Source of the DNA: Actinomycetota bacterium
GTDB lineage: Bacteria > Actinomycetota > Actinomycetes > Actinomycetales > Microbacteriaceae
Reading direction: 5' to 3'
NCBI GenBank assembly: GCA_009704225.1
Contig: WLEN01000037.1
Location: 1-6,829 of the forward strand
Length of the DNA: 6,829 nucleotides
Shown: piece after piece, positions 1-5,178 of the stretch
How the letters are laid out: every line of letters starts with the position of its first letter
How positions within the stretch are numbered: the first letter of the stretch is position 1
Notes under the pieces: generated by a model
What the model was told of the DNA's origin: nothing
The model's database searches: none
What the model saw: the letters and a program-made list of their open reading frames with translations, nothing else
Position numbers and translations under genes: made by a program

Positions 1-1070
1 CACCGAAGAGCGATCGCCCATTCGCCGTTCCCCACGCCGTCCACCCAGCCAACGGGACCGGCGTAGCGCCCACGGGGGATTGCCTCGATGTCCGAGATGG
101 TCGCCAGTGCGCGGTCGGTTGGGACGCCGGCAACGGCTGCGGTCGGGTGCAACGAGTCAATGATGTCGAGAACTGACGTCCGCGTCCGCAGAACACCCTC
201 GATATCGCTGGCAAGATGCCAGACGTTTGACAGTCGAAGAGTAAACGGTGTCGACGCACCGACAATCGTCCGGCAGTGTGGGGCGAGTGCCGTGAGAACC
301 GACTGCATCGCATACTCGTGTTCGTCGCGGTCCTTGGGGCTGTCTGCCAAGTGTGACGCCGCGTGGGCATCGGATTGAGGGTCGCTGCCGCGCGCCGCAC
401 TCCCCGCGAGAACCCGCGTTTGGACACGTCGATCGTGAACCCGCACGAGCGTCTCGGGTGATGCTCCCCACAAACCGTCGACCGCAAAAATGTGACAGTC
501 GGGATAACCCGATGCGAGTTTGGCCAACGGTGCGCGTTCGTCACCCGGTGTGACCACGTGTCCCGTAATCGCGCGAGCAACAACAACTTTCCCGAAACCG
601 GAATCCAACCGGCCAAGTGCCGTTCGAACCCGATCGCGATAGACCGAGTCGATGTGTGGCCAATCGACGACGGGCACGGGACCGATGGTCCGACGCACGT
701 TCTCGGGCTCGGTGCCAGAGGAACCTGCAGTCACTGTCGTTATCTCGCGCCCACGGCGGATGATTGTCACGCGCGGAAAAATCAGAAAGGCTTCGCCGTT
801 CGGGTCGAACGATCCGCTACCAATCGCATGCAGATAAGGGCGCATCGCGGGCGGTGCAACCGCCACTGCAGCGTCCCACAGTCTGGCCAACGTTGCGAAG
901 CGATTCGGACCGCTCGCCGTCCATCGGGTGTGCTCGCCAATGCCGACGATTTCACGGTCCCCGCTGCGGAAGTACAGGGGTCGAGACGGACTCGCATAGT
1001 CGAGTATTGATTCAACCCGACCCGATTGAACGACGTCGCGTGAGAAGGTCTCGGGGTTGGCGCTGCTCAC
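1..1070 (-). CDS. menF: Isochorismate synthase MenF, C-terminus beyond window
   Basis: Converts chorismate to isochorismate, the first committed step of menaquinone synthesis, in the cytoplasm. I translated the minus strand: it stays open for 356 codons from GTG at 1070-1068 to the left edge, with no stop or frameshift. Chorismate-binding (MenF/EntC/DhbC) landmarks are in order: GSGSFDP near residues 84-90, GFGKVVVARA at 158-167 (Lys161 is the expected general base), WGASPETL at 201-208, LAGSAARG at 221-228, HEYAM at 251-255, LHPTAAVAGVP at 307-317, and GPVGWVDGVGNGEWAIAL at 338-355. By comparison with the family, roughly 50-70 residues including the last active-site strand are missing. An in-frame TAA (1076-1074) lies just upstream, so GTG 1070 is the first possible start. 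EntC-like enzymes for siderophores share these motifs; the divergent menG favours MenF. Confidence 0.93.
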   Translation of the reverse strand, partial: MSSANPETFSRDVVQSGRVESILDYASPSRPLYFRSGDREIVGIGEHTRWTASGPNRFATLARLWDAAVAVAPPAMRPYLHAIGSGSFDPNGEAFLIFPRVTIIRRGREITTVTAGSSGTEPENVRRTIGPVPVVDWPHIDSVYRDRVRTALGRLDSGFGKVVVARAITGHVVTPGDERAPLAKLASGYPDCHIFAVDGLWGASPETLVRVHDRRVQTRVLAGSAARGSDPQSDAHAASHLADSPKDRDEHEYAMQSVLTALAPHCRTIVGASTPFTLRLSNVWHLASDIEGVLRTRTSVLDIIDSLHPTAAVAGVPTDRALATISDIEAIPRGRYAGPVGWVDGVGNGEWAIALR

Positions 1071-1076
1071 TCGTTA

Positions 1077-1082
1077 AGGCTA
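1077..1082 (-). promoter_or_regulatory. Putative -10 element of menF (leaderless arrangement)
   Basis: On the minus strand TAGCCT (fits TAnnnT) is followed by exactly six bases, TAACGA, and then the GTG start. A start site about seven bases downstream of the hexamer would coincide with the start codon. A weak -35 candidate, TTATCA (minus strand, 1106-1101, 18-bp spacer), matches TTGACA at four positions. No Shine-Dalgarno sequence is found at a useful distance. Inferred from sequence only. Confidence 0.45.
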
Positions 1083-1094
1083 CCTACGCACGGG

Positions 1095-1100
1095 TAGAGT
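1095..1100 (+). promoter_or_regulatory. Putative -10 element of the menG operon
   Basis: TAGAGT fits the TAnnnT form of actinobacterial -10 elements and ends eight bases before the GTG start of menG, so the transcript would start at or within a base or two of the codon. GATAAT at 1102-1107 is an alternative hexamer, but it would put the start site inside the gene. No good -35 is seen 16-19 bp upstream. The hexamer directly abuts the proposed -35 of divergent menF, so the two promoters would overlap. Confidence 0.4.
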
Positions 1101-1108
1101 TGATAATC

Positions 1109-1816
1109 GTGACGAGTGCTGACCTGGGCAAAGACCCCATCAAAGTCGCGGCGATGTTCGACGATGTAGCCCCCGGCTACGACCGAACGAACGCGATTCT
1201 CTCGATGGGAACCAGTGCGCTCTGGAGACTGGCCACGGTTCGTGCACTCGGGATCATCCCCGGTGACCGAATTCTGGATATTGCCGCCGGTACGGGGACA
1301 TCCAGTTCTGCGATTGCGCGCGCGGGAGCTCGGGTCACCGCCCTTGATTTCTCGGCGGGAATGGTTGCCGTCGGACGCCAGCGTCACCCTGATATCGACT
1401 TCGTCGAAGGTGACGCGACGGCATTGCCGTTCGATGACGCTAGCTTCGATGCCGTCACCGTGTCGTTCGGCTTGCGAAACGTTAACGACCCACACAAGGC
1501 GCTTGCCGAAATGCGCCGAGTGCTCGTCCCCGGTGGCCGCCTGGTCATTTGTGAATTCACGACTCCGCCAAACCAGATGGTTCGACGGGCCTATGACTTT
1601 TATCTGACGTCGGTGATTCCCCGCATCGCGAAAATGTCCAGCACTAATCCCGCCGCTTACACCTACCTCAAGGACTCAATCCATGATTGGCCTTCGCAGG
1701 GCATCCTCGCGAGTTGGATTCGTGACGCCGGTTTCGCCGCCGTTGGGTACCGGAATCTGACTGGTGGAGTCGTCGCGCTTCACCGCGGAACTGCCCCGAG
1801 GGGAACCGAGCGATGA
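1109..1816 (+). CDS. menG: Demethylmenaquinone methyltransferase MenG (UbiE family)
   Basis: SAM-dependent C-methyltransferase for the last step of menaquinone synthesis, turning demethylmenaquinone into menaquinone at the membrane face. The 235-residue product has the usual family length. AAMFDDVAPGYDRTN (14-28) and LSMG (31-34) form the first UbiE signature. LDIAAGTG (56-63) is the glycine-rich SAM motif I, D80 (ALDF) fits the ribose-binding acid, EGDATALPF (100-108) is motif II, and GLRNV (121-125) plus RVLVPGG (137-143) complete the second signature. AYTYLKDSIHDWP (183-195) is the conserved C-terminal block. The reading frame is open back to 764, but homologous sequence begins only just after GTG 1109, and upstream codons are antisense to menF. 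The stop overlaps the next start (ATGA), implying translational coupling with the polyprenyl synthase that makes the side chain of its substrate. Confidence 0.95.
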   Translation: MTSADLGKDPIKVAAMFDDVAPGYDRTNAILSMGTSALWRLATVRALGIIPGDRILDIAAGTGTSSSAIARAGARVTALDFSAGMVAVGRQRHPDIDFVEGDATALPFDDASFDAVTVSFGLRNVNDPHKALAEMRRVLVPGGRLVICEFTTPPNQMVRRAYDFYLTSVIPRIAKMSSTNPAAYTYLKDSIHDWPSQGILASWIRDAGFAAVGYRNLTGGVVALHRGTAPRGTER

Positions 1817-2841
1817 GCCACCAGAATTCCATCAGTTCGAACTTCGGGCTTGCCGATGCACTGTCGGCCACGCCTGAAGAGCGCGATCTGGTCAAGCGGC
1901 TCAACACCGGTGTTGATCGGATGGAAGCATCACTTGAGTCAAACCTGCACTTTGGTGATGCACACACAGACACCATCGCGCGTTATCTGTTCGAGGCGGG
2001 CGGAAAACGAGTTCGTCCGTTGTTGGCGCTCATCACCGCCGAATATGGTGACCCAACCCGTGACGACATCATCATGGGTGCTCAGGTTGTCGAACTGATT
2101 CATCTCGCCACCCTGTATCACGACGACGTGATGGATGATGCGGATCTTCGCCGCGGCGTTCCGACAACTCACACTGTGTGGTCAAACTCAGTGGCAATCA
2201 TCACCGGTGACCTTTTGCTTGCCCGAGCGAGTTCACTCGCGTCGACCCTCGGTGACGACATGGTTCGCTTACACGCGGCAACCTTTGAACGCCTGTGTCT
2301 TGGTCAACTGCACGAAACCACCGGTCCCCAAAAGGGCGCTGATGCAATCGCCCATTACCTCCAGGTGCTCGCGGACAAGACGGGGTCGCTGATCGCCTCA
2401 AGTGCTGTTGTCGGTCTGATGACGTCGGGCGCTCCGCGCGAGTTCTTCGAGCCTCTGCGCGAATACGGTGAAAAAATCGGCGTCGCATTTCAGATTATCG
2501 ACGACGTGCTCGACCTCGACGGCGGTGAAACCGGGAAGGAGAAGGGCAACGATGTCCGAAACGGCGTCGCGACCCTCCCCATCTTGTTGGCGCGAGCCGC
2601 AACCGATTCCGACTCGGTGTCGCTCGTCGCGCGTATCGACGACGCAATCGAGTCCAACAACATCGAGATGTTCGCCGAATTGATGGACGAACTCCGTGCG
2701 AGCCGCCACACCGCCGACACCATCACGAGCGCGCGTCGCTGGGCGACCGAAGCGGTCACCGCCCTGGACATACTTCCCGACGGTTTACCCAAGAAATCAC
2801 TCGCGCGATTCGCCTCACGCGTGATCGATCGAACGAACTAG
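1813..2841 (+). CDS. Long-chain trans-polyprenyl diphosphate synthase
   Basis: Chain-elongating prenyltransferase that condenses isopentenyl diphosphate units to make the all-trans side chain of menaquinone; soluble, usually a dimer. At 342 residues it is a normal length. GGKRVRPLL (63-71) binds diphosphate. The first aspartate-rich motif is DDVMDDADLRRG (104-115), and the second is DDVLDLDGG (230-238), followed by GNDVRNGVATLPIL (245-258). The residue five before the first motif is Ala99, a small residue that by the known length-determination rule permits long chains; exact length (C35 to C45) cannot be read from this. An AGGGGA stretch about nine bases before the ATG can serve as ribosome-binding site. 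It sits between menG (4-bp overlap) and fprA (7-bp gap). HepT/IspB/GrcC-type names are all used for such genes, so no symbol is given. Confidence 0.93.
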   Translation: MSHQNSISSNFGLADALSATPEERDLVKRLNTGVDRMEASLESNLHFGDAHTDTIARYLFEAGGKRVRPLLALITAEYGDPTRDDIIMGAQVVELIHLATLYHDDVMDDADLRRGVPTTHTVWSNSVAIITGDLLLARASSLASTLGDDMVRLHAATFERLCLGQLHETTGPQKGADAIAHYLQVLADKTGSLIASSAVVGLMTSGAPREFFEPLREYGEKIGVAFQIIDDVLDLDGGETGKEKGNDVRNGVATLPILLARAATDSDSVSLVARIDDAIESNNIEMFAELMDELRASRHTADTITSARRWATEAVTALDILPDGLPKKSLARFASRVIDRTN

Positions 2842-2848
2842 GAACGGC

Positions 2849-4195
2849 ATGAAGCTTCGACTTGCGATTGTGGGTGCTGGCCCCGCTGGAATTTACGCTG
2901 CCGACATTCTGCAGAAATACGAGCGGGCGTTCGACGTGTCGATTGACCTGTTCGACCGCCTCCCCGCGCCTTATGGACTCGTCCGATACGGCGTCGCCCC
3001 CGACCACCCTCGCATCAAGGGGATCATCAACGCGTTGCGGGACGTGCTCGACGCGGGCGGGATTCGCATCTTTGGGAACGTCAACTTCGGGACCGATATC
3101 ACCCTGGACGATCTCAAACGGCACTATCACGCCGTGATTTTCTCAACGGGCGCGATTCGTGACGCCGACCTCAACATCCCCGGAATCGACCTCAAAGGTT
3201 CATACGGTGCAGCAGATTTCGTGTCGTGGTATGACGGTCACCCCGACGTGCCGCGCGAGTGGCCGTTGGACGCACGCGAGGTCGCGGTCATCGGAAACGG
3301 AAACGTCGCTCTCGATGTCGCGCGCATGCTTGCCAAGCACGCGGACGACCTTCTTCCCACCGAAATTCCCGACAATGTTTACCAGGCGCTGAAGGCGAGC
3401 CCCGTCACTGATGTGCACGTTTTTGGGCGCCGCGGTCCGATGCAGGTCAAGTTCACGCCGCTTGAGCTTCGGGAATTGGGCGAATTGAACGACGTTGACA
3501 TGGTTGTATACGAGGAAGATTTCAATTACGACGATGCGTCCACGGCTGCCATCGAATCGAACAAGCAGATTTTTGTCATCAACAAGATCTTCACCCCGTG
3601 GCGGGAGGCAGGAGCGGGTAACGCGAGTCGCCGCTTGCACTTGCACTTCTTTGCCAACCCCGTCGAGATTGTCGGTGAAGGCGGAAAAGTCAGTGCCTTC
3701 CGCTACGAACGCACCGAACCCGACGGTGCCGGTGGCGTCCACGGAACGGGCGAAATGCGCGAGTTACCGATTGGTGCGCTTTACCGGGCGGTCGGCTATC
3801 ACGGCACTGAACTCGACGGTATCCCGTTCGATGACCGTCGCGGCGTGATTCCCAATCATGAGGGTCAGGTCATGGACGACAGCAACGACATCCTTCCCGG
3901 CGTCTACGCGACGGGCTGGATCAAGCGCGGACCAGTCGGACTCATCGGACACACCAAATCCGACGCGATGGAAACCGTCGCACACCTCGTCAAGGACCAG
4001 GCCTCATGGTGGTCACCCGCTGAACCGTCCGAGGAAGCAATCACCGCGCTCTTGAACTCCCGCGACGTTCGCTACACGAACCTTGACGGATGGCGTCGTC
4101 TGGACGACCACGAAAAGTCGCTTGGTACGCCACACGGTCGCGAGCGCATCAAGGTCGTCGATCGCGAAGAGATGCTTCGTGTCTCTTGTGATTAA
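2849..4195 (+). CDS. fprA: NADP-dependent ferredoxin reductase FprA (adrenodoxin reductase type)
   Basis: FAD enzyme that passes electrons between NADPH and a ferredoxin; cytoplasmic. The 448-residue length fits the FprA/adrenodoxin reductase family. IVGAGPAGIYAA (7-18) is the N-terminal FAD-binding Rossmann motif, followed by LPAPYGLVRYGVAPDHP (38-54), a family hallmark. VIGNGNVALDVAR (147-159) is the NADP-binding motif, with FGRRGP (192-197) supplying the arginine pair that recognises the 2'-phosphate of NADP. ATGWIKRGPVGLIG (354-367) is the C-terminal FAD-binding segment. AGGA at 2840-2843, overlapping the previous stop, is a well placed ribosome-binding site. It is probably co-transcribed with menG and the polyprenyl synthase. 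The cognate ferredoxin and the consumer of reducing power are not in the window, so any role in quinone metabolism is inference. Its TAA shares bases with the convergent yajQ stop. Confidence 0.94.
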   Translation: MKLRLAIVGAGPAGIYAADILQKYERAFDVSIDLFDRLPAPYGLVRYGVAPDHPRIKGIINALRDVLDAGGIRIFGNVNFGTDITLDDLKRHYHAVIFSTGAIRDADLNIPGIDLKGSYGAADFVSWYDGHPDVPREWPLDAREVAVIGNGNVALDVARMLAKHADDLLPTEIPDNVYQALKASPVTDVHVFGRRGPMQVKFTPLELRELGELNDVDMVVYEEDFNYDDASTAAIESNKQIFVINKIFTPWREAGAGNASRRLHLHFFANPVEIVGEGGKVSAFRYERTEPDGAGGVHGTGEMRELPIGALYRAVGYHGTELDGIPFDDRRGVIPNHEGQVMDDSNDILPGVYATGWIKRGPVGLIGHTKSDAMETVAHLVKDQASWWSPAEPSEEAITALLNSRDVRYTNLDGWRRLDDHEKSLGTPHGRERIKVVDREEMLRVSCD

Positions 4196-4680
4196 CGGAA
4201 ATTGATGAACTGCACGTCGACGGGCAGGTCTTTGCCCTTGATCAACTGCATCGTTGACTGAAGGTCATCCCTGCTCTTGGAGGACACACGAAGTTCTTCG
4301 CCTTGAATTTGCGGCTTGACTGACTTCGGGCCTTCTTCACGAATAATCTTTGCGATTTCTTTCGCGTGTTCACTGGTGATTCCGTTCTTCACCGTGGTTT
4401 CGATTCGGTACTCCTTGCCCGATGCGAAGGGTTTTCCGACCTCGAGTGACTTGAGCGAAATGCCTCGCTTGATGAGTTTGGACTCGAGAACGTCGAGGAC
4501 GGCCTTGACGCGCTCTTCGCTGCTCGCGGCGAGATTGACCTTGTCGGACTTCTTTTCGATCTCTGCGCCGACACCCTTGAAATCAAAGCGCGTCTCTATT
4601 TCGCGTTGTGCTTGGTTCACCGCGTTGTCGAGCTCCATCGGGTCGACCTTGGAAACAATGTCAAAAGAGGAATCAGCCAT
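4192..4680 (-). CDS. yajQ: YajQ family nucleotide-binding protein
   Basis: Small cytoplasmic protein of the YajQ family (UPF0234). Members have been reported to bind nucleotides, including cyclic di-GMP in some proteobacteria, and RNA; the role in actinobacteria is not settled. The 162-residue product is full length and carries SSFDIVSKVD (4-13), REIETRFDFKG (26-36), VGKPFASGKEYRIE (81-94), PQIQGEELRVSSKSRDDLQ (123-141) and the C-terminal VDVQFINFR. The start is fixed by the conserved first ten residues and by an in-frame TAA twelve bases upstream. The stop TAA (4194-4192) overlaps the fprA stop tail to tail, leaving no room for a terminator between them. Upstream is a -10-like hexamer but no Shine-Dalgarno sequence. 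Confidence 0.95.
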   Translation of the reverse strand: MADSSFDIVSKVDPMELDNAVNQAQREIETRFDFKGVGAEIEKKSDKVNLAASSEERVKAVLDVLESKLIKRGISLKSLEVGKPFASGKEYRIETTVKNGITSEHAKEIAKIIREEGPKSVKPQIQGEELRVSSKSRDDLQSTMQLIKGKDLPVDVQFINFR

Positions 4681-4686
4681 GCCGAC

Positions 4687-4692
4687 AGTTTA
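4687..4692 (-). promoter_or_regulatory. Putative -10 element of yajQ (leaderless arrangement)
   Basis: Minus-strand TAAACT (TAnnnT) is followed by six bases, GTCGGC, and the ATG of yajQ. The spacing is identical to menF and the small membrane gene and would start the transcript on or next to the A of the ATG. The first three bases of the hexamer are an in-frame TAA, so no longer protein is possible. No clear -35 is seen 16-18 bp upstream. Confidence 0.45.
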
Positions 4693-4775
4693 GGCGCAGG
4701 CGGTTAAGTGATCCGTTAGCGCGCGTTGCTTGTCATCGATCAACTCCCCCAAGGGGTCGCTTCCACGTGTGTCCA

Positions 4776-4786
4776 TATTGTATTGT
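4776..4786 (+). promoter_or_regulatory. Weak candidate promoter core for tRNA-Tyr
   Basis: The interval 4693-4834 between yajQ and the tRNA holds no convincing gene. The only promoter-like sequence is TATTGTATTGT, two overlapping TAnnnT hexamers about 50-60 bp before the tRNA. TTGAGA at 4786-4791 could alternatively be a -35, but nothing resembling a -10 follows it at 16-18 bp. The call is tentative. Confidence 0.2.
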
Positions 4787-4834
4787 TGAGACTTGCGCGC
4801 CTCGCCGGGGATCACCTTGGTGTGGAACGCACCT

Positions 4835-4919
4835 GGTGGGTTACCCAAGCGGCCAAAGGGATCTGACTGTAACTCAGCTGGCTCAGCCTTCGGGGGTTCG
4901 AATCCCTCACCCACCACCA
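4835..4919 (+). tRNA. tRNA-Tyr (anticodon GUA), CCA encoded
   Basis: Class II tRNA read by hand. The acceptor stem pairs GGTGGGT (4835-4841) with ACCCACC (4909-4915), followed by discriminator A4916 and encoded CCA (4917-4919). The D arm contains the typical AAGCGGCCAAAGGGA block. The anticodon loop is CTGTAAC (4867-4873) with GTA at 4869-4871. The long variable arm uses GGC TCA GCC, and the T arm is GGGGG / TTCGAAT / CCCTC (4892-4908, one G-U pair). This layout closely matches bacterial tRNA-Tyr. The outermost anticodon-stem pair (27-43) is T4862 against C4878, a mismatch. The gene is monocistronic and ends directly in a terminator hairpin. Confidence 0.96.
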
Positions 4920-4954
4920 AGTCCCCAGCCTCTCGAGGTTGGGGACTTTCGTTT
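4919..4954 (+). terminator. Rho-independent terminator of tRNA-Tyr
   Basis: The 14-bp stem AAGTCCCCAGCCT (4919-4931) and AGGTTGGGGACTT (4936-4948), with one G-U pair and a CTCG loop, is followed by TCGTTT. The count of 13 bases given per arm becomes 14 only if the closing C-G next to the loop is included. The 5' arm begins at the last A of the encoded CCA, so the hairpin abuts the mature tRNA end. On the opposite strand the hairpin is followed by GGTGGTGGG rather than a T-run, so it should work mainly for the tRNA. Confidence 0.88.
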
Positions 4955-5126
4955 AGTAAAACCGATGGTCGATTTCGTCTTCATCAGCGAGGGATGGGTG
5001 TTCAGGCGTGACGAATTCGGTCGCCCAGCGAAACAGCGCCATCACGGCCGCGCCGACGAGTAGAAATCCACCCACCGCGATAACGATTCCGGCAATAACA
5101 CCGAACGCGACACTCCACTGTTCCAT
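4953..5126 (-). CDS. Small single-span membrane protein, 57 residues, unknown function
   Basis: I do not recognise this gene. The minus-strand frame encodes 57 residues beginning MEQWSVAFGVIAGIVIAVGG. Residues 6-32 form one long hydrophobic, Gly/Ala/Val-rich segment ending at RW (33-34), a plausible transmembrane helix with a basic and aromatic border. The tail (41-57, PEHPSLADEDEIDHRFY) is acidic. With only R33 flanking the helix on the C side and E2 on the N side, topology is uncertain, though the positive-inside rule favours a cytoplasmic tail. An in-frame TAG twelve bases upstream makes ATG 5126 the first possible start. It diverges from suhB with 52 bp between starts, and its stop overlaps the T-tract of the tRNA terminator. 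Reality is supported by composition, a clean frame and a promoter-like hexamer placed as for neighbouring genes, not by recognised homology. Confidence 0.72.
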   Translation of the reverse strand: MEQWSVAFGVIAGIVIAVGGFLLVGAAVMALFRWATEFVTPEHPSLADEDEIDHRFY

Positions 5127-5132
5127 GCTCTG

Positions 5133-5138
5133 AGACTA
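5133..5138 (-). promoter_or_regulatory. Putative -10 element of the small membrane protein gene
   Basis: Minus-strand TAGTCT (TAnnnT) is followed by six bases, CAGAGC, then the ATG, the same geometry as menF and yajQ. Its first three bases are an in-frame TAG. No clear -35 is visible. Confidence 0.4.
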
Positions 5139-5166
5139 AGCGAGGCAACTGACGCATAACCTGCGC

Positions 5167-5172
5167 GACAAT
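5167..5172 (+). promoter_or_regulatory. Putative -10 element of suhB (leaderless arrangement)
   Basis: GACAAT matches TATAAT at four of six positions, including the conserved second A and last T. Six bases, AGAGAC, separate it from the ATG of suhB. AGAGA lies too close to the ATG to serve as a normal Shine-Dalgarno sequence. A -35 is not evident. Confidence 0.35.
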
Positions 5173-5178
5173 AGAGAC

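Noticed and set aside
492..1010. 172-codon plus-strand frame
   Set aside because: Entirely antisense to menF, whose translated motifs are unmistakable; composition is typical of a shadow frame.
1102..1107. GATAAT as the menG -10 element
   Set aside because: A better match to TATAAT than TAGAGT, but it would place the start site several bases inside the coding sequence; TAGAGT at 1095-1100 gives a sensible start.
764..1108. Upstream extension of the menG frame (350 codons in total)
   Set aside because: The extension is antisense to well conserved menF sequence, Arg/Ser-rich and without family similarity. UbiE-family homology begins just after GTG 1109.
3200..3742. 180-codon minus-strand frame
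   Set aside because: Antisense to the NADP-binding region of fprA, with no recognisable domain; explained by codon-bias mirror effects in GC-rich DNA.
4747..4756. CCCCAAGGGG inverted repeat between yajQ and tRNA-Tyr
   Set aside because: The two-base loop is too tight for a stable hairpin and no T-tract follows on either strand, so it is not called a terminator.
4690..4920. 76-codon minus-strand frame starting MVVGEGFEPPKAE
   Set aside because: It is the antisense of tRNA-Tyr; GEGFEPP-type peptides are a familiar annotation artefact of tRNA genes. Its remainder has no recognisable features, and its stop lies in the proposed yajQ promoter.
4608..5063. 151-codon plus-strand frame spanning the tRNA
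   Set aside because: It crosses the 5' end of yajQ, the tRNA-Tyr and its terminator; no protein-like composition.
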